Below are positions 45,700 to 56,654 of a stretch of DNA of 64,000 nt, piece by piece. Origin of the DNA: Dioszegia crocea. Its lineage: Eukaryota > Basidiomycota > Tremellomycetes > Tremellales > Bulleribasidiaceae. The stretch is from the NCBI GenBank assembly GCA_001600615.1, contig BCKK01000004.1:1103316-1167315 (forward strand), in the 5' to 3' direction. How positions within the stretch are numbered: position 1 is the first letter of the stretch; each line of letters opens with the position of its first letter. The position numbers and the translations under genes are program-made. The notes beneath the pieces were generated by a model that was given only the letters and a program-made list of their open reading frames with translations, did not search any database and was not told the DNA's origin.

Positions 45700-47037
45700 A
45701 TGGCAGGCTACGCTCAGACATTACATATTCACGAGAAGTTCAACCCCGAAGAAGCGGCGCATGTAGCGGCAGAATTTGTCGCGAGTAAGTCAATTAGAAT
45801 TCCGTTTCGCCACCTGCTATGGATGAGATGCTAATCGCTCAGGTCTGGACAATTTGCCGGGAGAGGTGACATTCTTACTGGAAGAAATCAGAGAGAAGGA
45901 TGTCCGCATCAATCGTATGTGGTCCATACGCATTGCAAGGGCACGCTAACCCACTAGAACTACTCGCCCGAATTAATACGCGCCATTTCGGCCTGACAAA
46001 GCACGCTCGGTCCACCATTACAAACTCAAAAGACAAAGATCCAGCTGCAACAGGAGCTACGACACCTCCCTTCCCGTTGCCTCTCCCACCTGGCACTCCT
46101 CTGCCTACCGGGCATTTATCCACCAAGGATGCCCAGGCGCTGACTAAGATCGCCTCGGAATTCGCCAAGGTCCAGGCGCTGCAAGATGAAAAGATAGCGC
46201 TGGCGGAGCGGATGGAGCGGATAGTGGGGCGAGCGAAAGAGCGGGGAAGGGCCGAGTGGCTTCGGGTTGGAGGGATGGATCTGGAGGAGGTGCAGAAGCT
46301 GAGAGAAGAGGGGGAGATTCGGGGCAGAGAAGAAATTGCAGGTGGAATGGTTATGCTACCCAGTATGGGCCTTGGCGCAGCTGGCGACAGACCAAAGAGT
46401 AAGTCTTTAGACTTACTAAGGTGGGTAGAAGTAGGAGCTGACGAGCAGAACGCAAACCTCACGCTATTCCTATTCCGCCCACTTATCATCCCGGACATAC
46501 CGTCCACCCCCCGCCTACCCACTCCGCCATGATGCCTCCCCCGGCACCGACGACTCGTGGACCCGGCCGACGCCGTGCAGATCGACATCAATCATCTACC
46601 TCTCGTTTCTCAGAGAATGAATACCCACCAGCTCCGGCTTCGGACGCATACGATCCAGACGTCGATGCCGAGGGAGAGGAGTACGATATGGACGGTGAGG
46701 GCGAGATGGAGGGTGAAGTGGGCGAGATGGGAGATGGTGACGATGAGCTGTACTGCGTCTGCCGACAGAAGAGTTATGGTGAGATGATTGGGTGCGACGC
46801 GCCGGATTGCGAGATTGAATGGGTAAGTTTTCGTGTCATTCGCTTTGGTCGTGGATCAGGCGTGTCAGGATAGTGAGGGCAGAGTAGCTGATTATACAGT
46901 TCCACGTCAAGTGTGTCGGGGTCACTGGAGCGCTACCAGATACCTGGTTCTGCCCTGCGTGCGTCATCAAGGCGGGCATGTCTGGGTCGCATGGAAGAAC
47001 AGCAGGTAGAGATAAGAAGGGGCGCAAGGCACGCTAA
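45700..47037 (+). CDS. ING-family protein with PHD finger (NuA4/Rpd3-type chromatin reader)
   Basis: Histone-mark reader of the inhibitor-of-growth family, in five or so exons. The N-terminal ING helix bundle reads LDNLPGEVTFLLEEIREKDVRINELLARI. A long linker with a second coiled helix (ALTKIASEFAKVQALQDEKIALAERMERI) and an acidic stretch follow. The C-terminal PHD finger has the Cys4-His-Cys3 pattern: [32 protein letters not shown]...WFCPACV. Tyr and the acidic [11 protein letters not shown] segment match H3K4me3-binding ING PHDs. The intron before the Pro-rich linker ends GAGCAG, and the frame continues K-RKPHAIPIPP. The exact homolog (Yng1, Yng2 or Pho23) is not decided. Confidence 0.9.
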
Positions 47038-47148
47038 ATGCCCCCTCTTGCACCGGTCATTTTTGCAAAAGAGGAGACCGTGGGGTCGTTGTAACGAATG
47101 TATGTGTACAAATATCAAAAGGTGTAGACAATACAGGACACAGAAAGG

Positions 47149-47206
47149 TGTAGATCACCGTAAACCCGGACAGCATCTGTAGATCACCGTAAACACAAAC
47201 AGCATC
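47149..47206. repeat. Two abutting copies of a 29-bp direct repeat
   Basis: Copy 1 is 47149-47177 and copy 2 is 47178-47206. They start TGTAGATCACCGTAAAC and end CAGCATC, differing at four central bases. They lie in the 3' intergenic space between ING and the bestrophin-like gene, 110 bp after the ING stop. Confidence 0.8.
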
Positions 47207-47283
47207 AACATTCATAACTTTCACATGGGTGTTCTTTATTGTGTATCTTCAGCTAGCGTCCGGTGACAATGGACGCATTCCCA

Positions 47284-49680
47284 TCATTCCCCGTCCCCAT
47301 CGCCCGCACCATCATCATCTGCCCCATAATCGTCCGCCCTTTGCAGATCTGAACGGGTGAAGGGCTCAAAATCATCCTCGTCACCTTCCGGAAGTCTCTC
47401 CAAAATGGCCCTGAGGAGTCAGTACGTCCACACAGTCGCGTAGTGATAGCCGAGACGTCTGAACTCACTCGCACTCGCAGAGTAGCTCGGTACAGTAAAG
47501 ATCCAAGTTCAGATCGCAAGCATCACTGTTCAGAATCAGTGCAATCCTTGTGCCTCACACAAGCTCCAGTGAAGGACTTACGTTCCGAATGGCATTTCGA
47601 CTTGAGCAGCAATGTGCTCTACACCCATCATGGTGAATGCAATGGCTGTGACGATGAAGACCATCTTCCATCCGAGAAGATCAACCAGGGTAAAGGGCAA
47701 GATGAATAAGAAGATAGTGACGGTCTGTTTCAGATGCACGCCGAAGATGACGGGAAGGGGTGTTTGGACGCTGTGAGAATGAGCACAGGACAGCTGGGGG
47801 GTTGAGTATCGGAAGCTCACATTCGCTCCATTGAGCTCAGCTGATCGGTCATGCTTTGCACCAACGCCTGCATAGCATTCATACCCTTGTAGTCGTCAGC
47901 TTTTATTGAAAGGGAAACGGTTCCAGAAAGCTCACTGCAGGTCCCACAGCCTCGAGACACCCCATCCTTCTGAACCTAAAGATGGTCCGGCTGATCTCGT
48001 GAGCGCTATGAATGTCAGCTATCAGGCCAAAAAGCTCGACACAAAATTCAGACTGAAATTCTTGTTCGAAATGATACTCACATGATGAGCGGCAGACCAA
48101 GCTCCACCATCCTCCCCAGCCCAACCTCCGCACGCTGCTCCTCCCCTGTCGCCGTGTACCGAATATCAGGCTTGACCCCAGGCTTGATCAACGGTGTCCT
48201 CTCCGAAGGTGATGCACGGATCATACGAGGCGACGACCGCTCTCGATGAGACGTATGATCGTAATGGTCTTCAGCGACCCGCACAGCTGTAGGCCTCCGC
48301 TTGAGTGGGGCCCGATTGTTATTGCGCAGACGCGCAAAAGCGGATTTGACTCCAGTCCCACTGCCGCCACTGCCACTGCCATTGCGCGTTGGGAACTGGG
48401 GGAGGGAAGTGGTGGATGTCATTCCCCCGCCAGAAAGCGGAGACGTGGGCCGAAAGCCAAGGAGGGATTCTTCATCCGCCTGACTTGGGCTATCGATGAG
48501 AGGTTGACCGGATCCGGGAGATGAACCACAGTCGTCGTGGATGATGCCGGCTCGGTGGAGGTGGTGCATGCTAGCACCTGTCATAGACGCAGGAAGTAGG
48601 CCTGCTTGTTAGCTTGAGCGACCAAATGGTGTCCATTATTGCTCACCTTTCAAATCATCATGATGGACCCCGCCCTCGGCTCGAAGATGATGCTTCGTTG
48701 ATACCGCAAACGCCACGATGAGTCTAATCAGGCGCTTCTTCTCCTCTGTAAGTCGCGCTCGAGAGATGGGCGGTTTTGCGTCGGATGCGGCGGGGTTCAC
48801 GGGAGGGAGTGTGACTACGATCCAGACATTCTAACAGGAATCAGCCGAAGATTCGACCGGTTTGTGCAACGAATACCAAACTTACACGAGAGAGGTTTCG
48901 GGCGTTCGAGATCAAGGTTGTGAAGTCTTTTCTTCCTCTACGCAATTGTCAACTGTGCAATCATGCTTGCCAAAGATATGACAAAAAAAGCTTACTCGGC
49001 AAATCGCTCATATGCCGTTGTGTTACGGAAGACTGTGCGCAATCAGCACATCGCCTCACTCGACTTACCAAGCAGAAGGGCAACGACGACAGACAGCAGA
49101 GGTACTGAATGTCAGCTGTAGACGCCAAGTTCGAAGGTAAGTCACATACCGACATTGTTGGTCAATCCGACCTCTTTCCCGTAGATCTTAGACGCAGCAG
49201 CTACGCAAGCCGAGAAGAAAGTCACGCTGAGTACTGGTCCGAGAACTGTAGGTATGATAGAGCCCCTCCAGACTAGTACGTCCGGCAACCAAGAGATCTT
49301 TGACAACTCAAAGGCCGTCAGCTACCACTTGCGAAGGGGATGAGCTTGGACTTACTCGGGGTTTGTGATCTTCGACATCTTGCAGCTTCAAGAGAGAAGC
49401 AAGGACCGTGATGGGCAGGGTCATTGCGCTCTGTAGTATCAGCGGTGCTTTCAAATCGATGGAAATTGGCCTCCGTTGAACTTCAAGAGCTCACCATACT
49501 AGCTTTTGGAGCTGGTGCGGATTCATGCGACTCCTTCATCTTTCCTTGAGCCTTAGGCGACATTTCTTTCCTTTCGGGCGAGATTCGATCTCTTTTGGAT
49601 TGGCTGTCTTCCATCTTGAGTTCTGGTGTGCCGCACAATAGATCAACGCGAAAGACAAGGCTACGCGCTGGGCCGCCCAT
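47284..49680 (-). CDS. Bestrophin-like (UPF0187) membrane anion channel
   Basis: Integral membrane protein of the bestrophin/YneE family, likely a chloride or anion channel of the plasma or vacuolar membrane. More than ten exons. Motifs in order: LVWRGSIIPTVLGPVL, FRNTTAYERFAE then GRKDFTTLISNARNLSRNVW (the bestrophin FRxxxAYxRWWEGRxxW box), and the late helix HLKQTVTIFLFILPFTLVDLLGW followed by EMPFGTDACDLNLDLYC. A Ser/Gly/Arg-rich loop (about 48078-48584) is inserted between the two halves, as common in fungal members. The tail is acidic. The first Met (49680) begins a short hydrophobic start. A downstream Met (MEDSQSKRD) is an alternative. Confidence 0.85.
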
Positions 49681-50007
49681 TTAAGCTCGAGCATCCTGAA
49701 ACACTATCCTGAGTGTGGCGTTTCATCGACAAGAACCGCCATGACCTGCGTCTGTATGTGGAAAGCAGAGTGCAGGTCGAGCAGATAATTGTGAGAGATC
49801 GCTGGGGCTTCGGTGCGCCGTTGGGCTCTAATCAGAACCGTTGGAAGCGCGTCTATGGCGAAGATGAAGTTGACTGCGCCAGAAGTCCGGGTGACAACTA
49901 ACGTCAGCAGGATTACGTGTCCGACTCCGCATTCCTGCACCTCATCGGTGGTCGGCGGGTGGACAGATACATCGTTTATCTTGCCCGCTCAACCACCAAT
50001 CTCGACT
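49681..50007. promoter_or_regulatory. Divergent promoter of the bestrophin-like and LRR genes
   Basis: A 327-bp space between two start codons facing away from each other. No specific element recognised. Confidence 0.4.
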
Positions 50008-51916
50008 ATGGCCGGCTCAGGTTCCGGCTTATACGTCAAAGGCGTACTCTCACACTCATCGTGGGACCCATCATTCCGAAGAGGCACCAAACGGGCCCGA
50101 ACAAACCGCTCAATCTTCAACTCGACTGATGACTGGGACGAGCTTGTCGCCTTCTCCGCCCTATCTACAGCTTCTGTGTCGACGCGGCCTGCGAGACCGC
50201 GAGGTCTACAGACGCTCGCTGTGTGCGCTGAGCATTGCGCTGTGCGGAATTTCAAGCGATTGTACGAGGAAGGGAAAGTTCGGAATGAGGGAGGGTTGGC
50301 GGGGAAGGGGTGGTGGGAGGTTGAATGGGAGATTGTGCCTGATCACCTGAAGTTGAAGGTCAGAGACGGGGTTTATAGGCGGTATGGAAGTATGTTGAAG
50401 ATGGACGTTATGAGAGATGTAAGTCCCAGTTCGTGTTGTTGAGATTGGAAGTGCTGAGGCTGTAGTAAAGCTCTTCATGATATCCCCTGAACTCCATTAC
50501 CCAGGCGATCTCATCCCCGCTTTATCATCCGCTTCTTCAATAAAGACCCTTCATCCCCCAGCCGACATGGCAAGCTCGATCACATCACTAGACCTCCGTC
50601 ACTGTCCCCAGATGACAGATGCGGCGATCGCGAGTCTGATTCACCATCTGCCGAATTTAGAATACCTCAATTTGAAAGAGTGTACGCTGGCGGGGAGTCA
50701 GACGGCAAAGACAATCATGAAGCGATGTGCAAATATCCGGGGTCTGAATTTGAAGGGCACAAAGATCGGAGAGGTGGATCTGACGGCGTTATTGGGGCAA
50801 TATGGGGACCGGCTGGAACGGCTTAAGATGGATAATCTGACTTGCCAGAATGTGAGCCTGACCTCTTTGCCCATTGTAGGGTCGATAATCTGACGCGAAA
50901 TTCAGCCCGACGCAGTCTTCACATCCTCCTCATATCCCCATCTGACCCATCTCTGCATCCCAGGCGACCTAATCAATGCCACCGAGCAGAGTTTCCGCGC
51001 CAGAGCCCGGCAGTCGGGCCACACCATCGCCCATCCCACCCCTCGCCCATCTAGGCCCGACGCAGCATTCGACTGGCCATACTTTGCGGAAATCTTCCCC
51101 GCTCTGACCCATCTATACCTCCCGGGCCTCCTCATTCCCCCCAGTACAACGATCAAACTCGTCCCAAAGCAACTCGTCAAGCTCTCACTCGGATTCGGTG
51201 GTCCGCCCGTACCCGTTGGCACCCTCACGCAGCTTATCATCTCCCAAAGCGCTTCCCTGCGATCGATCCACATCGGGCATCTTCTGCCGGACCGATCTCC
51301 AGCGCGGGACTTTGAGAATCTAGGTCAAGCACTCTTTGAGTGCGCTGGAATGCAGGACTTCCGATTCGCAAGTGATGCGGGCGGGTCCAAGGATAATAAA
51401 TGCGACCAAGCAATGCAGAGGTTTTCTGATCTCGTCTATCAGGAAGCGCTGAGTGGACCTTGGCGGGCGTCATTGAAGGTAAGCCATCGTCGCAGCTTCC
51501 AGTACATTTAGCTGACAGTGTAGCACCTCCATCTGTCTCTGCCTCAAAAAATCTCAGCAGATGCTTTCAGCCGAGAATCAATCGATACGGTCATTCCGCC
51601 ACTTGAACATCTCTCGCTTCCTGCTGCAGACATCAGATCGACTTCAGATCTCGCAGTCAATCTCTCCGCATTCCGAAGTTTGCGAAACCTCGATCTGAGC
51701 GGGACAAGCATAACGACAGACGAGGTGTATACCATACTTGACAGCTGCCTGATGTTGAGTCGGATCGATCTGACTACATGTCGAGGGGTGGGAGTCAGAT
51801 TGAGAAGGGGCATATTCGAGGCATGGGCGGAAGACAGAGAAGAAAAGCGACGAGAAGCGGCGGGCGAGGTGGAGCCGGAAAGTACCGGAAGACGGCCAAA
51901 GAGAAGGCGCGGATGA
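50008..51916 (+). CDS. Leucine-rich-repeat protein (F-box/Amn1-like)
   Basis: Four or so exons, about 550 residues. The N-terminal 140 residues are basic and carry a helix pair (GLQTLAVCAEHCAVRNFKRLY, WEIVPDHLKLKVRDGVYRRYG). After these are cysteine-type LRRs: ITSLDLRHCPQMTDAAIASLIHHLPNLEYLNLKECTL, IRGLNLKGTKI and, near the end, FRSLRNLDLSGTSITTDEVYTILDSCLMLSRIDLTTCRG. The C-terminus is a basic tail (RRPKRRRG). LRRs of this type occur in F-box and Amn1/Rad7-like proteins that select substrates for ubiquitination. I see no clear F-box, so the partner and role are open. It converges with the PPR-like gene, with stops about 64 bp apart. Confidence 0.75.
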
Positions 51917-51979
51917 AGTGGCTAATCTAATGTATATCAAGTTGTACAACCTATGAAAATATGAAACATGCCCTTTTCT

Positions 51980-54478
51980 TCATTGATCGTTCCCCCATCG
52001 GGACGCAGCGGACATTCTTCCCCCTCTATCCCTGATCTTCTTCACGAACTGTGCCACCTCGGTCTCAGATGCCACCGGGCCCTTGACCCATTCCTCCAAC
52101 CACCGTCGCAAGATATCTTCATCTCTGACGAATGCCGAGCCACCGTTCTCATACCAACCCCTCACCCGCCGTCTCGGACCCTCTACTTCCCCCACAAATG
52201 CCAATGCAGAGCACATGGACCTCCAATTCGGTTCGATCCCCAACTCTCGGGCCCATGACAACGCCGTGGGGATCTCTTCCGCGAGATTGAAAAATCCCAG
52301 AAGGTTGATATATGAGTGAAAAGAAACGGCATTTGGTATGAGATGGGTATACTTGGCCGTGGGGAGAGGATGACGCAGCTCGCCTGGATCAGGTGGATCG
52401 TAGGGTAAGAGGATATCCTCCAGGCGGGCAAAGGCGCCAAATTCGAGTGGGGAGTGGATATTAACAAGATGAGGCCAATTGCCAAATATGACATCTTGGA
52501 AGATCCGCCGGGCGTACTGCCACGGTCGCATATTACCCATCATTTGCTGCCATGTTGGGCCATCCGGATCAAGCAGGACACGATGGTCGTGCTTGGCGAG
52601 TTTGGCAACATCGAAAGACATGGGTTCGGATGTCCAGGGAGAGGGGTGGGGGGTGAAGATGCTGATGGCTCCGACAAGGTGTCGGAGTCGGGAACGGACG
52701 GTGTCCGGCTCGTCTGTCTCGGTCCTCCGTGATAGACGACAACAGTCAAGGAGGATGTTGAGGGATATGTGGTCAGGCCATACACCCCATCGGGGCTGGG
52801 CAGCCGCCATCAGACGCAAGGCCACGCTAGGGCGGCCAGCCCGGATGTATTGAGTGAGGAGGGCATTCAGATTGAATGAGTCGATAGTGATGGAACGCCG
52901 CCAGCTCGATGTGAGCATGGACGTCGGCCGCCGTGCCCATCCGTCGATGAGCAGAATCGCTGCAGATGGACCATGCAGCTCTGCACAGAGGGGAGTCACA
53001 GCCGCCAGCAACTGCCGATCGACGAATCGTCCGGGAGGTGCACCAGGTGCCCGTTGCCTATCGCTGAGATCGGTGAACATCTCCCAGGCTTGCTCACGAT
53101 CACCCCGCGCAGCAAGGCCGCTGATGATGGGTGTCATGATGTGCGGAATCGTAAGATCTTCCGTGAGGGCTTCGGCGATGTCTAGGAGGTCGTCGGTGGA
53201 AGTGTGAGGGGATCGGGAGAGGCGATTTGCGAGAATAGACCAAGCATATGGTCGACTGGGGAAAAGACTGGGCTCGAATGTGTCCCCTTCATCTGGTGCT
53301 GGAGGAATATCGAGGAAGGGCTCCAACGAGTGGATAACAGCCTGGGCCGTAGCGCCACAGCGCGCGAGAGTGATTTGATCGACCGCCTCGAGAGCAGACC
53401 TTGCGTCCGCCAACTCCTTCACACCGTGCGCCACCCTTGCCTCTTTCCGCCTCATTCCCCGCGCCGCTTCCTGATCCGCCTTCTGCGCCAGTGCTGTAAA
53501 TCTCATCGCCCGCTCTGAACTGCCCTCACCCCCTTCGGAGATTACGCTATATCCGCATAGCCTCAGCTCTCCGGGAGATAACTGCTGTCCCGGGATGTGC
53601 GAGAGCAACAGCCGCCGCATTTCGGGTGTCCACACCACGCGACTGAACAACTGCTGCCGAACGTCGTTGCTGATGAGGGATGGGCTAGATGAGGATGAAG
53701 GGGAGGATTGAGCGAGGTCAATAGCGAATGAAGCAAGGCGCAGGATTTCGCTATTGACACTTGGGGGGAGATGGTTCGAAAGCGCCTTTTTCTTGCCATC
53801 GGGAATGGCGGAGAATTGCCGGAATGTCTGCAAGGAACGCAGCAGGACAGCTACGGTCGCCATGGCGTCGTCCGTCTCCACCTCCGTATCTTCGACCGCC
53901 CTTGCTAGCCGGACCAGCATTGCGTCCATGATCACTGTGACCAAGGGGAGTGCGCGCACTGCCTTGATTCTCCTCAACATCCGCCTGGCAACTTCTGCTC
54001 CTTGATTTACATCACTTTCCTCCATGTACCGCACCACAATGGGCAAGAAGCGGACGAGGGATGACTGCTCCGCCGGACCGGTTAGAGCCCCGAGTATGGC
54101 ATCTCGAGGCCAAGAAATGGAGTGGTCTAGAAATGCAGGAGGGTCGACAGCATCGAGTCTGGTGGAGAGGGATGATGAATTTTTGGTTCGGGGGTCGTCG
54201 AGCAGAAGTTGGAGGCGCCTGAAATAGTTGTGGCTGGGAAAGACTTGCGAGGTCTCATGATAATGACCTTGACCAGGATTTCTCAGCTCAGTGGAGGGTA
54301 TAGTCGGGGCTGTATCTGACGGTGTCGAGTGCAAAGTATTGGCAGTGGAAGGGAGGGGTGCGTTGGGATGAAGGGGCCATCGGGCGAGACCAGCTGCAGC
54401 TTGCCTGTCCCAATCAGCAGATTTCTCAGATTCGACTCCGGATAAATCGACTGACCTTAAGCACAAGCCATGGCGCAT
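51980..54478 (-). CDS. PPR-like, probably mitochondrial RNA-associated protein
   Basis: About 815-832 residues. The N-terminus MRHGLCLRQAAAGLARWPLH (after removal of a 51-nt intron, 54405-54455) is an amphipathic basic presequence. The body is all-helical with paired helices typical of pentatricopeptide-type arrays: YAWSILANRLSRSPHTSTDD, QAWEMFTDLSDRQRAP, SFNLNALLTQYIRAGRPSVALRLM, SLNILLDCCRLSRRTE, SFHSYINLLGFFNLAEEIPTAL. The motif periodicity is weak, so PPR is a family-level suggestion. PPR proteins handle mitochondrial transcripts. Sharing a promoter with the complex I gene NDUFV1 fits that setting. Confidence 0.65.
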   Translation of the reverse strand: MRHGLCLRSVDLSGVESEKSADWDRQAAAGLARWPLHPNAPLPSTANTLHSTPSDTAPTIPSTELRNPGQGHYHETSQVFPSHNYFRRLQLLLDDPRTKNSSSLSTRLDAVDPPAFLDHSISWPRDAILGALTGPAEQSSLVRFLPIVVRYMEESDVNQGAEVARRMLRRIKAVRALPLVTVIMDAMLVRLARAVEDTEVETDDAMATVAVLLRSLQTFRQFSAIPDGKKKALSNHLPPSVNSEILRLASFAIDLAQSSPSSSSSPSLISNDVRQQLFSRVVWTPEMRRLLLSHIPGQQLSPGELRLCGYSVISEGGEGSSERAMRFTALAQKADQEAARGMRRKEARVAHGVKELADARSALEAVDQITLARCGATAQAVIHSLEPFLDIPPAPDEGDTFEPSLFPSRPYAWSILANRLSRSPHTSTDDLLDIAEALTEDLTIPHIMTPIISGLAARGDREQAWEMFTDLSDRQRAPGAPPGRFVDRQLLAAVTPLCAELHGPSAAILLIDGWARRPTSMLTSSWRRSITIDSFNLNALLTQYIRAGRPSVALRLMAAAQPRWGVWPDHISLNILLDCCRLSRRTETDEPDTVRSRLRHLVGAISIFTPHPSPWTSEPMSFDVAKLAKHDHRVLLDPDGPTWQQMMGNMRPWQYARRIFQDVIFGNWPHLVNIHSPLEFGAFARLEDILLPYDPPDPGELRHPLPTAKYTHLIPNAVSFHSYINLLGFFNLAEEIPTALSWARELGIEPNWRSMCSALAFVGEVEGPRRRVRGWYENGGSAFVRDEDILRRWLEEWVKGPVASETEVAQFVKKIRDRGGRMSAASRWGNDQ

Positions 54479-54910
54479 GTCTACCTCATTTCAGTCGTCC
54501 TCAAGACACACAACACATCAGAAGCTGCCATATTTCAAAAAACGCAGCGTGATTCAGGTTGGTCACGTGACTCACACGCCGAGCCTCGATTTTTCGCTGA
54601 CTTTCGTTTGCTCATACATCTCTTCCTGATGAACGGGGCTCTCGGTATACCTTTGTACCAGAGCTGGCTCTCTTGCCTATCGGTGCAGGTAAGTGCTCTA
54701 TTTGCGGCGAAACCTGAGTCTGAGATTCATTGCCCCGGCGGGACTGAGCCCCACTTTGAGCCAGTCCCCCACTCTGTGTAACGCCACGTCACAGCTTCCG
54801 TATCAAAATTGTTTCCGCCAACCAGGATCGGGCAATTCGATCCGTACCAGGGGCAAACCAAGGGATCGATCACTGCTCGCATACATTCTCTACCCACACC
54901 TATCACAACC
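54479..54910. promoter_or_regulatory. Divergent promoter of two mitochondrial genes
   Basis: A 432-bp space between the PPR-like (-) and NDUFV1 (+) start codons. Co-regulation is possible but no shared motif is proven. Confidence 0.4.
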
Positions 54911-56654
54911 ATGAGACCCGCTACGTTACTTATGCGCACACCGCGCACTATCCCCCGATCCATCACATCTTTCAGCGCCCGCTCGCGATCCCTCGCTACA
55001 GTCGCCGATCCACCCGTCCGTCGATATGGTGGCCTGAAGGATCAAGATCGGATCTTCACCAACTTGTTCTGCAAGCATGACCACGGCATCAAAGGTGCTC
55101 AGAGCCGAGGCGATTGGCACAAGACCAAGGAGATTTTGTTGAAGGGCGATTCATGGATCATTCAGACCATGAAGGATTCGGGCCTGCGAGGTCGAGGAGG
55201 TGCTGGTTTCCCAAGTGGCTTGAAGTGGAGCTTCAGTGAGTCCATATGAGTGGGTTGATGGATTGTGCTGATGGCATAGTGAACAAGCCAGGATGGGAGA
55301 AAGACAAGCGTCCCCGATACTTGGTCGTCAATGCCGATGAGGGAGAGCCGGGAACCTGTAAAGATCGAGAGATCATGCGGGGAGACCCTCACAAGCTTGT
55401 CGAAGGATGTCTAGTAGCCGGTCGAGCTATGAACGCAACAGCGGGTGAGCTATATCTGCGATCACCTTAAGGCTAAGCTCATCATCTAGCCTACATCTAC
55501 ATCCGAGGAGAGTTTTACCAGGAGGCCGGACACGTCCAGCAGGCTATCGACGAGGCATACAAAGCCGGGTTCATCGGCAAGAACGCTTGCGGATCTGGCT
55601 ACGACTTTGATGTCTACCTTCACCGAGGTGCCGGCGCGTACATCTGCGGAGAGGAGACAGCGCTTATCGAGTCTCTCGAAGGCAAGCAGGGCAAGCCTAG
55701 GCTCAAGCCCCCATTCCCCGCCGATGTCGGACTTTTCGGTTGCCCCTCGACTGTCGCCAACGTCGAGACGATCGCTGTCGCGCCAACGATTGCTCGACGA
55801 GGTGGAAGCTGGTTCGCTGGGTTCGGACGGGAGAGGAACAGCGGTACCAAGCTGTTCTGCGTTTCCGGACACGTCAACAACCCTTGTGTTGTCGAGGAGG
55901 AGATGTCGATCCCTCTGCAGGAGCTGTTAGAGAAGCACTGCGGTGGTATCCGGGGCGGATGGCAGAATCTGAAGGGTATCATTCCGGGAGGATGCTCCGT
56001 TCCTGTCATCCCTCGGGAGACATGTGAGCAGGTATTGTAAGTCTGCGCTTGGACCAAGAATGGGATTCCGCTTACCTCTCAGGATGGACTACGACTCGCT
56101 CAAGGATGCTCAGACTTCTCTCGGTACGGGAGCTGTCATCGTCATGGACCAGACCACCGACATGATTTCCGCCATTGCCCGATTTGCCAAATTCTACAAG
56201 CACGAGTCTTGTGGTCAGTGCACGCCCTGCCGAGAGGGTACGACCTGGATGATGAACATGATGGACCGGATGGTCGAGGGCAGAGCTCAGGAGCGGGAGA
56301 TTGACATGCTGTTGGAGTTGACGTAAGTTGTCCACCTGATCACGCTGTGGATGTTGCTGACTCTTGCAGCAAACAAGTAGAGGGCCACACCATCTGTGCA
56401 TTGGGAGACGCCGCCGCATGGCCTATCCAGGGTCTGATGAGACATTTCCGTAAGTCCGCTGTCAATATCAGACTTTGAGAACACCAGCTGACGATACGTA
56501 GGACCTGAAGTAGAGGCTCGAATTGCCCAGTTCCACGCCAAGAACGGCCAGGTTCTCTTTGGCGGCAAGCTACTTTCAGAGACCGACCAGCGTTACGCTA
56601 TACCCGATAACTTGGGAGGAGACGCGCGGAGGTCGATCGCTTCGCCCATGTAGG
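54911..56654 (+). CDS. NDUFV1: NADH:ubiquinone oxidoreductase 51-kDa flavoprotein (NDUFV1/NUO51)
   Basis: Complex I subunit that binds NADH, FMN and the N3 iron-sulfur cluster in the mitochondrial matrix arm. Six exons. The presequence [17 protein letters not shown] is Arg-rich. FMN/NADH motifs are [39 protein letters not shown] and [18 protein letters not shown]. The 4Fe-4S ligands are [13 protein letters not shown] plus the distal Cys in [13 protein letters not shown]. The C-terminus ends [15 protein letters not shown]. Length and motifs match a complete functional subunit. Its presence means this fungus keeps complex I. Confidence 0.96.
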
